DNA of 64,000 nt from positions 17,599,001-17,663,000 of the forward strand of contig NC_059382.1 in assembly GCF_019703515.2 (NCBI RefSeq), given 5' to 3'. This DNA comes from Myxocyprinus asiaticus (lineage: Eukaryota > Chordata > Actinopteri > Cypriniformes > Catostomidae). Numbering within the stretch: position 1 is the stretch's first letter; every line of letters begins with the position of its first letter. Of this stretch, positions 34,746-60,369 are shown piece after piece. Made by a program: the position numbers and the translations under genes. Below the pieces are notes generated by a model, which saw nothing but the letters and a program-made list of their open reading frames with translations, ran no database searches and had not been told where the DNA came from.

Positions 34746-36069
34746 AACTAGTATCCATCAAATAAGTCTCTTGCTAAAACCAACAATCCTGGATTGGCAA
34801 ACCCCAGTATCTACTTGTCCTACTAGCCAAATGCAAATAAAATTTGTTCTTTCCTCCTGCTTTTTCTGAAGGGTAATTATTACATGCAAAAGACTAAATC
34901 AATGACAGAAATGCTCATTTCATTTAAGACTTCATTTGACCAATTCCTCTGACCTTGCAGAGTACAGTAAATGCTTTTCTATAAATAGAAATTCTGTATT
35001 TCATGTTGGAAAGGCAAACCATGTGGAGGATATAATAAAATATGTACAGATGTGGAGAAAGGAAAACATTTAGTGCAGAGGAGCAGGTTAAATATTTTAC
35101 TTGAGGCAGTTTTATTTTAAGTTAATTGTTAATTCCATGCTGTTTCTTGGTAATACAGATTTAAGGTCTGTGGTTCCAGTCAAATATCCAGTAGTACAAA
35201 CTAGTTTCAAGTTAACAAAGAACAGAAGAAATGATAAGCATTAAGTAGACTGGGGGAAGAAGAGAAATATACTATTTCATGTACTCATGCAGGCTTAAAA
35301 TCAACTTTATTAGTGCTTTTATTTTTGAGACAGCCAATGAAGACCTGCATTTGTCTTTGTTCTAAAAGCAACAAGGCTCCTTCAATTTTATAGAGCTGCA
35401 GCTATCCACCCACCATCATCAGCCTATGTGAGCAATACAGTATTTTAGCACAAATTACAGTCCAGACCACTGGCAAATGTTACTACATTACTACTTTGTG
35501 ATGTTCAGCTGCACATGGATAAAGAAATTTGCTTTGACGTTTTCTGAAAAACTAAATCAACAAAAAGAGCACTTTGTTTAGACTTGCCCTTTTAAAGGTT
35601 TAATTGTTTTCTTTAACTGCATCTGATAATTGCACTAACACAGAAATATTACAGCTCAAACCACTAATAGTAGACATATCAGTAATAGTAATAAAAGTTA
35701 ATTTCTGTAATTACATTAAGAAAAACTCAAAATATATCCAGCAACTGATAAAAATGTAGAGAAATGAAGTAAATGAACATAAAAAAATAAAATGTTGTAC
35801 CAGGGGAAAAAACAAAAACAAAAAAACGTTAAGATCTGACCATTCAAAAATCATAATTGAAGTTTGTTTAATAAGTGGTATATTTTATTTCAATTTAAGG
35901 GCTAATAAAACAGAATAATATTAAAAATCAAACAAAGGGAGAGAAAAAACTGGAGGCATCAAGCTGTTAAGTGCCACTCATAAGGTTGGGCTTGGTGGCT
36001 CCCTTTGTGAGTGGGGTCTGGGAAAGAGGAGGGGGGAGTGGGGTGGAGTCTCATATTGGCTGTGTTGTC

Positions 36070-40237
<4,168 letters not shown>

Positions 40238-43200
40238 GTTGGAAAGCGCACGGCAAGCGTGTTTAGTGCGAGATTGGGTGCGAAGGAGGAGTGTGAGTTC
40301 ACCGGCAGGCCCCTATGCGAGCAACAGCTGCGGATTGAATGGTGTGGAGTAAAGATGGCGTTACACCTTCATCCGGGAACTATCACTCAGAGCATCTCCA
40401 CACTCTCCCCTCACGAATGTTGGATTTTTAACCCTCTTTATTTGAAAAGAGAACTACAATTATATTATCCTTTGTTTGATCATACAGCGTGTGTTAAAGT
40501 GAGTGGGTTTGCATTTTGTGCAAGAAAAATGCACCCCCCTAGATCGGGCCATGAGTGTTAACTGTTTTGGTATAAGTGGGGGTGTCGCAAGTTTCATGGG
40601 GGGCACAAGAAAAATCTAGGAGGGAAATGCCCCCTCTTAGACCCAGCCATGAGTGTTAACTGTTTCAGTGTAAGTGGGGGCATCATAAGTTTTAGGGGGG
40701 CACAAGAAAAATCTAGGGGGCAATGCCCCCCCCCCAGCCATGAGTGTTAACTGTTCTAGTGTAAGTGGACACGTCATAAGTTTCATGGGAGGCACCAAAA
40801 AAATCTAGAGGGGCAATGCCACCCCCCCCCCGTTTTAGTGTTAGTTATTACAAAATAGCATACTATTCATACTATTGTATTCTATGAAGAACCTTGGAGT
40901 ACCATGTAAATACTTGTGTTCTTTCAGTACCATGGTATTATTATACAATACCTTCACTGTACCATGGTACAACACAATACTTTTTTGTAAGGGGTTTCAT
41001 AACTTCACAATTTTCAACCAGGTTTAATAGCTCTAGGAAGGCATTTAGAAAATAAAAAGCTGCTAAGTTTATCATAAATGTAAAAAAATTATGCTAGCAT
41101 AATAGGATAACAAATCTTGCTTCTCTGTCACTTTCTACATAGTATGTTCTGTACTATGGCAGGATAAAATTGTAATAAAATAGTTTTTACTATAAAAGCA
41201 TGCAACCCAAGTAAAAGTTTTGAGTAGCATTACTATAGGGGTCAACTTTATTTCATGTACAGGAATAAAACTGTAACAAAAACGTAGTTTTTTTTTCCTT
41301 TCGTGTGGCTTAAACACTGTTCTGACAGACTTGGATGCACGTAAAGGATAACACAAGATTAATTTCACAAAATTACTGTGTTGCTATTTAGGTATGAAAC
41401 AATACTTTGGGTACAATTAAAATGTTCAGACACAAATTGTGATTACTCATTCAACCTAGTCATAGCTCAAAATGATGCTCAGTCTAACAGGACATCGGCG
41501 AGAGTTACAGACTTGCAAGACTCTAATACCAGCTTTGCGACTGATTTTAGTGTTCTAATTTGAAAATGGACAATTCTGACTGAAACATAGTAGAGGCTTA
41601 GACAGTTAAAACAGGTAATGAACATCAACGTCCTTCATAATTACGACTTAGGTGACAATTACATAACATGGCTGGCTTGCTGTCACATCATGACAACATA
41701 TAGCTAACCTACACACATATACAACATAGCTTTCTAACATTTAGGTGTGACATAAAAGCAAGAATTTCCAGGTGATTGTCATTGTTACAGAACAAAGTTA
41801 GTCTACTTTTTAAAAAGCAGCAACAAATTAAGATAATGGGTAAAAACATTAATGTTTCATAGTGTTTTAATTCATACATTTGTCCACAGACATTCAAGTT
41901 CTGTTCTCTATGCTCAATAGTAACGGACGCAGGTTACAAAGGTTAGCTTTTGTATTTTTTCTCAACTAATTAGGCTAAAAACATTGCCGATTTGGTCATT
42001 GCCAACAATTTGCAATTAAGGCAGGCAGCTAATTAGGAAAACATCTGCATTTGACTTGGTACATACATATTTGGGCATTTCAAAAGAAAGTGTCCTATCG
42101 CAATATCTCAGTCTATATTAGATCAGAAATATAGGCATGATGGAGGTTGATGCTTAAACAAAACCAAAATCACTAGTCAGGTTACAGATACATTAAGCCA
42201 ATTGTAAATAAAGGCTACTTGTTTGTGCAAAGTCAGTTTTGAGCAAGATACATTTGAGGCATCAGGTTAGGCTTCTCACATTAATGTGACACTTATTAAA
42301 ATATCAATATCTAACAGCAGTTTTTTGGGGCACACCAGAGAGCCACTAAATGAACCACTTATTGTATATTTAACCTGGGCAAGGGATGTTTATGCAAAAA
42401 TGCATTAGTTAAACTGTTTAAGTTAAAACAAAAATTACTATCTATTTTGTCTTAAGTTGACTTTTTGTGGAGATCAACAGCTGAGACTAGCATAAGAAAT
42501 TAGGGTTACACATTCAACAACTCTGCATTTAGTGTAATACTTCCAAGTACAGCGATAATGGTGAAAGGAGCAAGTAGCATTTCCTGATTATAGTTAATGA
42601 AAATATAGTAAAACTCAAAAGTTACTTAGCGGTACTTAATAATGATGCATTACAGACCGTGTTCAACTTACAAGTGGTCCATCCTGTATACATTAGAAGT
42701 GTTGTGCATAAATAAAACTAGATGCTGTGAAGGCTCCGGCTGCTCAATCTGCTCAGCCTCTATTTTTTAGTGTACCGCCCCAGAAGGAACCCCTTCATGA
42801 TACAGTTGACCAGTGGTGAGTCAGTAATGACAAGCCTATCAAGAAGACTGTACTGATTGGAATGGTAAACTTTAGCATGTTTGATCTGCAATATTTTCAT
42901 GTAGTATATGATTTGTAGTGTGGAAGAGGGCTTGTTTTCAATCCCTGTGAATGCCGTTGTGTTCTAGAACACTATAAGTATAGTGTAAGCTACCGCATTC
43001 AAAGAAGCATAGGAACAGTCCCTTGTTAAGACACCAATCTTCTCAAGTCTTAAGTCCAAGCAGGCATCTCCTCTTATTTTTATCAGTTCACAAGAGAACA
43101 CACACTAACACTCCTCTCTTTGTAGTGTATGGAGTTGCATGTGGAATTTAGTGTTTACTCAGCAAATACCTTCAATTATTGCATAAAATCTAACAAGGAA

Positions 43201-43362
43201 ATTGTTGCAGATACTGTGCATTTTGGCATGACTGACACAATGGCACAAGGTAATGACAAAGGTGGGCAGGAAAAGGAGCTGGCGGAGGGGTAGTTGTGAG
43301 GATGTTTGAGGAGCCAGAGTGTGTGTACATCTAAGGGCTGCGAGGGAAGACAATCTGCTCTC
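40238..43362. other. Intergenic spacer between ywhae and crk
   Basis: Close to ywhae lies its 5' flank with a minisatellite (40480-40840), then a short stretch rich in TACCATG/CATGGTA palindromes (about 40875-40990). From about 41000 to 43362 the sequence is AT-rich and probably includes the crk 3' untranslated region. No coding exon or defined transposon was recognised there. Confidence 0.5.
40480..40840. repeat. Minisatellite, 90-98 bp unit, upstream of ywhae
   Basis: The phrase GCCATGAGTGTTAACTGTT recurs at about 40548, 40646 and 40737. Each time it is followed by GTAAGTGG-type sequence, a G-rich stretch with GCACAAGAAAAATCTAG and a run of C. Three to four imperfect units are present with strong G/C strand asymmetry. 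Confidence 0.85.
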
Positions 43363-50446
<7,084 letters not shown>

Positions 50447-51252
50447 TCAGGTAGGGTTGTCTGAATGACCTGCTAACTGGTCTGGGACAGAGTCCTCTCT
50501 CAATGGCTCAATGGCCCCAGAAGAGTGCTGAGACTGGCTGGAGCAAGACAGGTTGGAAGATTGACTATGTAAGTCCTCTTCGCCCTCTGCTTTAGATGGT
50601 TTCTTCTCTCTGCTCCGTTTAATGGTTGGATCTTTCACCAACCTTTGCTCCTCCAAGGTCCACATACTGTCGTCCTCGTCCTTACCCTGCACCTCCCTGT
50701 CAAAGTCTAGCAACTCCTCCATCATGTCTTCGATCTCCATCTCACCATCAGTCTCTTCCTCCACCTCAGACCTGAGCTCTCCCAGGCTCTCTGTCCTGTT
50801 CGTATCATCTGCATCGTCCTCATCCATTCGGCCCTCTGGCTCACTGGCCTGGCTCTCTCCAAACTCAAGGATGGTGGGTAGGTTGCCCTTTTTGGGACAA
50901 CGTTTGCGCAGGCTCACCAGGAAAGACTGTGGGAGGGAGAAGATGTCCACGTTGTTCCCCAGGTCAATCCAAGTGATGCTGGGAAAGCTGTCTGGGTCCT
51001 TCAGCGTGTCTGTGAGCTCTCTGAGCACCGCACGGGTCAGTCTGTTGCCATTGAGGGCCAGAGTCTCGAGGCGGGGAAGGGACGTCAGTGTAGGGAGGAG
51101 CAGAAGGAAGGCATCGTCTGTGAGCTCAGTAAAGCCCAACTCCATGCTACAAATGTGGGATGCTTGGTGATGCAGATAGGCACAGAGTCGTTCCATGTCT
51201 TTTACGCCAAGAGGGATGCCAGAGAGGTCTAATGTCCCACTGGATGGAGGGC
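50447..51252 (-). CDS. lrrc75a: Leucine-rich repeat-containing protein 75A, last coding exon (partial gene)
   Basis: LRRC75A is a poorly characterised vertebrate protein with a few leucine-rich repeats; no enzymatic role is established. A CAG acceptor precedes 51252 and the stop codon is at 50447-50449, giving about 267 residues. The N-terminal part matches the family strongly: LDLSGIPL, MELGFTELTDDAF, LALNGNRLTRAVLRELTD, TWIDLGNNVDIFSLPQSF and LPTILEFGE. After this, a long acidic tail follows (a run rich in D/E between about residues 140 and 200 of the exon), then a basic patch (KRSREKKPSK) and a Ser-rich end. The tail is longer and more acidic than I recall for the mammalian protein. The first exons are not in the window: scanning 51253-64000 on the minus strand found none, so the preceding intron is at least 12.7 kb. 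LRRC75B is the main alternative identity. Confidence 0.9.
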
Positions 51253-52224
51253 CTGAAAGAACAGATTTCAGACTGGGAACGAGAAAAAGAGGAAGACAGA
51301 GAAGAAGTGTTTGTAAATCAGCCTAAAGAAAAAAATAATAATAAATTCTTCAGTTATGGGCAATTTTTAAATATTGAAAAATGTCCTGGAATTAAGAACT
51401 AATCATGGCCTTGATCAACCATAATGTGGATTTTGGTATAATGTCTAATGGTGTGGATTTTTGATATTGTGTGTAATAGTAAGGTAATTTCTTCACTTTT
51501 TGAAGAAAAAGTTAAATTTGCCTTGGACTTTCTAACACAGCAACTTAACTAGCAGTCAATTAACTTGTGAACCTATGAAAATTAAAATCAATCAATTGCA
51601 TATGAATACTTTCATTTTTTTCAAATACTGACCATTTTGGTGATGACAGATAATTAATGAGGCTACTTTCAAATCATGATGTAAAAATCGTACATTTCTG
51701 ACCAGGGACTGAAAACGTTCCAAGGAACGAAAATTTTGCAGAACGTAACCGAAAACGAGAATGAAGTCCCTTTCAAGTGTTCTGGAGTGAAAACATTATT
51801 TTAAAATGCTGGTAACCAGTTAATAACAGTTAATTTAATTCCGATAATTTTTTTTCGGAGTTACTATATGCACCCTAGTAGTCTGGTGAAACCACAGGAA
51901 TATACAACAAACTAGACAATAGATGTCACTGCAGTGGCGTGGGGAGTAAAGACGATGTGTGAATGTGTACTGTAGTCCTACCGCCTTTTGTCCCACTCTT
52001 TTTCCCATCTGATTTCCAATTTCCACTCTTAATATTCCCTTTAATACTATACTTCAAATACAAGATACAAATTAATGTAAAGGTTGGTTTCATCGCAGTG
52101 ATTTGGTCACAGTTAATGTCGAGGAGTGCAGAGAAGGGCTTGATCCGGAGGCGGGGTCTGTCGATCGCACTCGTTCCCGTTGCTCGGCATCGCTTGTGTG
52201 TAGATTGCATTACTGAATTACTAT

Positions 52225-52410
52225 AGTAATATTGTAGTAAACATGTTTTTTGATAGAAACCACAGTTTTAATGCAATTAACCATGGTATTTTACAGTAAT
52301 GTGGTAGTAATATAGTAACCATGGTTAATTTTGTGGTTACTGTAGATGTACTACAAAATACCATTGTGAAACTGGTTACTGTAGTAAAACCAAGGTTATT
52401 TTTTTTTTTT
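52225..52410. repeat. Repeat rich in ACCATGGTT palindromes
   Basis: Many short palindromic phrases (AACCATGGTA, AACCATGGTTAA, GTTACTGTAG, CTACTG-like complements) occur in about 180 bp. A related stretch with TACCATGGTA occurs near 40875-40990. Probably a degenerate interspersed repeat. Confidence 0.5.
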
Positions 52411-53338
52411 TTTCTAATGTAAGGTTAGGGGTTAATGTAGTGTGTCTGTGGTACTCTAAATAAACACAATAAACACAATAAACACACTGCAGTGATGCCC
52501 ATATACTGTGTGTTTGTATTTATATATGGGTGCAAATAGTACCTTACACTATTTGCACTGGGGTGTAAATAGCATATACCATTATTTGCACCTGCCTATT
52601 TGTTTTTTGTTTTTTCATGAAACTAATTCATGAAAGTCTAAATGGTTCATCACAGTACATTTTTGGAATTACACCACTTCCTGTTGCCCCAAAAATCTCT
52701 CTTTCTCTCTTTTTAGGTGAACATAAGCATGCGCTTTGATTCTGAAGGAAACTGCTGCATCACACATTTCTTTGGCTTAATGCACTTTGTGGATGTAGCC
52801 TTCTGTGACATGCTGAAGACCTTTTAGACAACTGTATATAATTACTATGTATACATGCACAGTTAATCCAGATACATGGAAAAATATCGAGGTAAAAAGT
52901 ACATTGCTCAATTGTTTCCAAGTCTTCACTAAATTATTGTTAAATATTTATGCATTAATGCAGATTTGATGCTTCCGGGTTTTGACTGAGAAGCAGATCT
53001 GTAATAAGATGCATAAGATGACGTTTAGTCCAAACACACCCAAGCAGTGTGTGCATGCAGGAGAGAGAGATTTTGTCTATTAATTTATTTTAGATGACCA
53101 CATGTATTTTTGAAATATTTGAAATATTTTTGGGGATATATTTAATATTAAGAATACAGACTACTGTATACTTTGCTTGTTATGATTACTATGCTGATAA
53201 TTCCCCCACCTGGGAAAAAATGCTTATTTTCACTCATTAAGAGGCATGCCCCTTATTTTGAACTTGTTTTTCAAGACCAGGTCCCTTTTTTTCCTTGAGA
53301 AATCTGATAACACTGCAGTTGGTATATCACCCACCCTC

Positions 53339-54374
53339 TGTCACGATTCTGTCACTCTGTCAGTCTGACTTTTTGTGTGACAGGATCGTGACATAATTGT
53401 TCAGTGTCTGTCTTGTGTTTTGTCTTCTGTCTTTGTGTGAGCGCACGGCTTCTGTTGTGGTTTCCCTGCCGTGCGCTCTTTGGTCGGTCTCGTGTCACGT
53501 GTCCGGAGCATGGTGCCTGGATCCTGACTTCCCTGTCTGGTTCGGTTTTGGCAGGATCCGGACACTCACGTTCCATGTCTTGTATTGTATCGGTGTGAGT
53601 GCATTGCGCTTATGTCACCTTGGCGGGATGCACTCGCGTCAATCTGTGTCTGTCTCTCGCGACTGCGGACGCACGTTGCGCTCGCTTTGCGCTGCGTGCC
53701 TGGGTTGCTAGCTGTCTTCACGTTGTGCTGAGGTTCAGCTACTTTGGCCTGAGGTGTCAGGTTTGTGTGTGGCCGAACTCTCGCACAGGTGGCTTGTCTC
53801 GTGTTGTCGCCTGTTGCGTGCATCGTGTGGTGTTTGCCTTGCGATGTACACTCAGGCTTTGTCTTGTGTAAGAATGCATGGCATTGCTTTAATGGCGTCA
53901 CCATGTGTTCTCTCGTCTTATCTGTCGGTTGGCATGAGCGCATGTTGCCTATTGTCTTGGCTATATGCGCTCGTGCCATTCGGGTGTCTGCGTTTTTGTG
54001 AGAGCACATGGCTTTGTTTTGTTTCTGTTTTGCCTCATGTCTCTCTGTCTTGCGTCATACCCTGACTCCTTGTTTGCTTATTATTAGTTCATTAGTCTCA
54101 CCTGCCCTGCTTGTTAACCTGTTTGATTTCTCTCCCTATTTTAGTCTCCTCATGTGTGCTGTCTAGTGCCAGTTCGTCTTGTTCGTTGTCTTGTTTGTTG
54201 GTCCTGTTCTTTGGTCTTGTTCCCTGTCCAGTCGGTCCTGTGTTTTTTTTTCTCCCTTTTTGCTCCAGCCCAGCCCGTACTTTTTATCATTGTCTGGAAT
54301 TCTTGTTTTTCTTATAAAAAATATTTTAGTTTTTTACTCTGCATTTGGGTACTGCCTCTACTGCAATCGTGACA
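53339..54374 (+). mobile_element. Solo LTR, 1036 bp, with 5 bp target duplication
   Basis: Starts TGTCACGATTCTGTCAC and ends GCAATCGTGACA, so the termini are the short inverted TGTCACGAT/ATCGTGACA pair expected of an LTR. The 5 bp CCCTC flanks it on both sides (53334-53338 and 54375-54379). It is GC- and T-rich, with a TTTGGGTACTGCCTCTACTG-like end as in fish LTR elements. No internal retroelement sequence is attached, so it is a recombination remnant. Open frames inside are non-coding. Confidence 0.85.
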
Positions 54375-54643
54375 CCCTCAGCACAGAGTACTGTTTAAAA
54401 AAAAAAGAAAAAAAAAAAAGACAGTTATTAACCATTCTTTTATTTCGTTCTAACCAGTTACCAGTTGAAAAGGAGGTATCAGAACGTCGGAACAAGAATG
54501 GAAAAATACTGTTTCTGCTCGGAACAAACTGAATTAAAAAACATATAATTTTTATTCCCTGTTTTTGATCTGAAAACTCTCCCATCTACTCCAGCAGAGA
54601 TGTGCTCCTTGGTCACTTCTCCTTCCCATCATAACTAAATATA

Positions 54644-55959
<1,316 letters not shown>

Positions 55960-56565
55960 TAAACTTTTATATAAAAAAAATAAAATTCTCAAAAATGCTT
56001 GGCACGATGGTAATGACAACAGTATTGGGGACAGTGTTTCTTTGATTTAAAGAAATTACAATTTGTATACATAAATACCAAATGAATTGTATTATTAATT
56101 AAATATTATTTTTATAAAATGTTATGGTTCTTAGGAGAAGAAACAATGCAGAATTTCCCTGATTTAAACACGTCTTATTCATTTGTTGATTCTAGATTTA
56201 TTAAAAAGGGAATTCTGGCAAAGAAGAAAGATTTTAATATAATATTTTCTTTAAAACTATAACAATTGTGTTTTTAAAGCATTTTCTCTTTAAAATCGTC
56301 CTAATTTCCTCTAAGTGAAAAATCACTCACATATCCATTGTTGCATAACCATGCAACCCTGCTCACAAATTCAAATAGCCTCTTCCAGGACCCTATTCAG
56401 TATGACATAAAACCTTTTAGCGTGGACATTTGCTGCCCCAACTAACTGTATACCAGTAAATGTTTTATAACTTGCTCAAATATCAAATAAAAATGAATAC
56501 CTTCCTCTGAATAGATTCCTACAAATAGAAGTATTTGAATTGCTAATTGAGGAAAACAATTAAAC

Positions 56566-56664
56566 ATCTCCTTTTGTGTTCCAATGAAGAAATAAAGTCA
56601 AACTGGATTGGAACAACATTAGTGGTGAGTAAACCATGACAGAATGTGAACTATCCCTTTAAGC
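56566..56664. repeat. Foldback/TTAA MITE remnant
   Basis: Only the right end survives: CATCTCCTTTTGTGTTCC through GTGAACTATCCCTTTAAG. Confidence 0.6.
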
Positions 56665-57695
56665 AAAAAAGAACAAGTGTGTTTCTGTAACTGCTGCACA
56701 TGTAGCAGACTCATAATAAGCTCAGTGTGTCACCACAGTTTGCCAGCAAGCAAGCTAAGAGAGAATGAGTGAAAGCGAGAAAAGAACCAGTGAGAATACT
56801 AATTTATAATGTGGCCATCAATAATTCGCACCAGGACATGAATATATTTAATCAAAGTGGCATTTGAGGAAGAGAGGAATAATGAATATCCTGATTTGAC
56901 ATGCTAAGCTCATTCTGAATAATATATTTCCTCTCCCACTCTGATCCTGTCATTAACTTAGCAAATAAAACATCAGCAGTGTCAAGGAAATGGCTAAACC
57001 AGAACAGGATGTAAACTCTCCTGATATTACTGGCCAGGATCGCGAATCCCACGCTCTTCAGGAGAAAACACCTTTCCCTCTCACAGCAACCTCACCCTGA
57101 ATGCATCTGACCCACTTAAATTCTGTCCTTAGTATTTGATCATTTTCAGCTATTCTAATAAACCAAAGAGTCACATTAACCAGAAAATTGGTTCATGTGC
57201 AAAACTAACCATAATGCAGAATGATGGATAGTTGTTATTATGTAACATGACAAGAAATACTAACATAAACATTTATGGATTGAAAGTGTTATATTAGGTG
57301 TTATATAATGTTCGCAATATAATAAAGTTTTTCATAAAACAGATAATTCCAATATTGGATGCTTATTGACCAATCCAGCATTCAAGCCATGCTAAAATAC
57401 ACAATATAGTAACAGCTATCTCACAAAACACCTATTGACATGGCTACTGTGTTTATCACTATGCAGAAACCATAACCCATAGAAACCAATTATCAACCGT
57501 AGGTTTTTATCTTAACCAGCTGATTATCAACCATGGTCTTGTCTGGGACTATACTGTATATTCTAGCGGAAGTTATGGCACTTTATGAATTTGCTCAATA
57601 AAATAATATTTTCATTAAATTTGTGTCCTTGATATTTTTATAGTGCAACTACAATTTTATAAAATCAAAAAAGACACTTAAGGCAATGCTTTGTG

Positions 57696-57774
57696 AATGT
57701 AGTCATGGCTAAAGGTATCACAGACACGCTTCTGGATATTGTGCCTAACAACGCACTTTAGCCATGACTACATT
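57696..57774. repeat. Perfect 19 bp inverted repeat (hairpin)
   Basis: AATGTAGTCATGGCTAAAG at 57696-57714 is followed, after 41 bases, by its exact reverse complement at 57756-57774. Partial pairing extends outward through TTGTG/CACAA. Confidence 0.9.
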
Positions 57775-58446
57775 ACACAATATAGCACAGACTCTCATGA
57801 CTTATTGCTTAAATAACATTCAGGTCTGACTAGTCACTGACTGCATATGAAAGTAAGAGTTAGTTACCCAAGTCATTTCTAAACTATTGTAATTTTCAAC
57901 ACCTGAACTAAGATGCGGGTGGTTTACTTGACACAACCGGAAAAAGGAACTTTTTAGAAAACAGTTAAGCAGAAAAGGATGTTTAATCAGAGATTTTGCA
58001 ATCTACTTGATGCTTAATTTGTTTAATGTAGCTTTGTAATTGATCTGAAATTTAAATCATTCCTTCAATTAACAAAAATGCACTCTTTAATGCCATTTCA
58101 GTCCCCCTTTAGTCTTTACTCACAGCACTAATCACACAAGACTAATTTTCACTCAGCAACAGGGGTGTACTATATGGTGTCTTTGTGCTGTCTTTCCAGT
58201 GAAAGAGGGAATCATCAATATGAAAGATTCCAACAAAGGTTTGAGTTATAAGGTTAAAGTTTCTCACTTCTGCTCAGCGATACAGAGATAAACCATTTCA
58301 ATTTCTATTTGAAACTGAAAATAAAGCAGAGACTTTGAGCAGCAGGTGGGTGGGAGGGTGTAAGGTCCAAGCCATACTGTATAACATTGTAACAAATTGT
58401 TCACATTTCGTGAAAGAAATGAGGAAGGAATTTTATTTTGTTATTT

Positions 58447-58465
58447 TTTTTTTTTTTTTTTTTTT
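58447..58465. repeat. Poly(T) tract
   Basis: About 19 T in a row within the lrrc75a intron, with no identifiable SINE body attached. Confidence 0.8.
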
Positions 58466-60369
58466 GGCATTTTCTGTAACATTTTAATCTATTCCTCTCT
58501 TGGGCCTGTGAGTACCTGAGGTGATAATCTAACCTGTGGGCTATCGTACAGATGAGTTAATTGCATGTCAATGAAGAGAAAAAACATTAAATTACTGTTA
58601 CATTGTCCAAAACCCACAATTTAAGGTAAAAAGAAAATGACTGTAAATTTGAAATATGGCAGGCTATAGGTAGAATTTTGGGCATCCAGTTTATTTATAA
58701 TTAAATGTAGGTTTTCTCCAATGAACTTAGATGAAAATGAAAGACCCTCAGGTAATAAGTATTTTAGATAATAAGTGAGGTAATTATGACCAATAAAGTG
58801 CAGCGTCTAACACTGTGCAGCCCGATTCTCTAACACACTGGTGAAAGGTCAGCACTATGTAACTCTCAGAACAAAATGAAGAATTACTATCCTTAACACG
58901 GAAGTAAAATTTCCTTTGCAGTGAACTCAAGGATGCCTGAACATGTACTATTAATTTTAAGACTTAAGCATTAATTCCTAACAAGTAGAACAATATTAAA
59001 CATGTTTAAACAATTAAATTACGACTATATGACAAGATATGATTCTACTTTTGTCCAGCCTAGGGAGCACAGGACAGCACAGTATTAGTATAAACATTAT
59101 TTTTGCCTTAATATTAACATAATATTATTCTGAAGAGTTAGGTGTACATGACATGTAAATGTCCTTCATAGACGAAGATACAAGGAATGAAATGTTAAAA
59201 CCCAGAGATACAGAAAGCTGTAAGGAACAGGGCAGATTCTGAACCTGTTTCCTTCAGGCAGTGAAGTGGCTTAGCAGAAGAGGAGAAAAACACAGAAAGT
59301 CATAACAAGAGATAGAGGCACAATATAGAGAGCTTAAAGTACTGAACATCTAGCAAAAGCCAGAACTGTGAGGTAATCTGTTGGGGAAAGGCAGCTTAAC
59401 AATGACTCAAGAGATCATATGAGGAGAAAATACTGTAGAGGGATGAGAAATAGGAGGTGGAGGTGTGGGGGGAAATTTGGGAGAGGGAACAGTAGAGAGG
59501 CTGAAAGAATTTAGTAGACATGCCTGAGTGATGACACTACGATTTCATAACAGCCCACATTCCACACACCCTTTTCTTCTATTTTAATCTCTCCTGTTTT
59601 ATATTCTTAAATCTGTTTTTCCTCTAACACATCTCTCTCCTAAACACATTGATGTCTTATTTTCATTGGTTCCCCACAGTTAAACAACTCTACCTATAGG
59701 ATGAGTAGATCTCTTTAAACTTTCAAATGTTTCACCAAGACAGCAATAAGATTAAATGGAGACTTTTGCTTCTCAGTCTCTTGCTTCTAAGAATTTCACA
59801 TGTGTCTCCTCTAATGTTTCAAAAGAGATCTAAAAAAAATTTCTCAAACTATTTCCCAAATCAGCAATAAAAAAGACATAGATTTTAATATGAACTCAAA
59901 GATTGTTCTATAAATTCAAGATCACATTTTCTGAGTTCAGTCATGACAACTCTCAGAAATATGTTAGCATGTTAATGTGGGTCTGATATATTGATATGGT
60001 ATTAGTCTTGGTGGACTAGATCTGCTACACTGCTGCTGCAGATCAAGTACGGAGTCTTGCTAGTGCTAGAAAATACACAGACATACTGAATTAAGCATGA
60101 AGACATGTTTCTGCTGCTGCACAATTAGACAAAATGCAAGACATTCTGCATCGAGCAAGTATGAATATGCTGCTGCACAAATAAACATTACAAACAATCC
60201 CCATGTAACAGCTGTAGACATGTGAAGCTGAGGTGGGTTTCAGAGAAAAAACTCCTGCAGCGCACTGCAGTGAAACCGCTTGTCTGCAAAACTGAGCAAT
60301 TTAAATGTTAGACAAAGAGAGAGACGCAAGTTGATTGGCTTCCCAATTCCATGTCAAAGGACCAATCAG

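Larger units (their letters stand above)
32061..36069. other. Intergenic spacer between cpd and ywhae
   Basis: The right side is the likely ywhae 3' untranslated region; the left side is the cpd 5' flank. In between lie a short TTAGGG-like stretch near 32325-32350, an AT/AC microsatellite, a truncated Tc1 element, and an 850 bp foldback element followed by a GT/AT microsatellite. From about 34745 to 36069 I see only AT-rich sequence with AATAAA-type signals on the minus strand (for example near 35885). No further coding exon was recognised. Confidence 0.55.

Noticed and set aside
53352..54532. Several open frames of 64-147 residues on both strands
   Set aside because: They lie inside or across the solo LTR, overlap in all frames, and are rich in C/S/V/L without any domain pattern.
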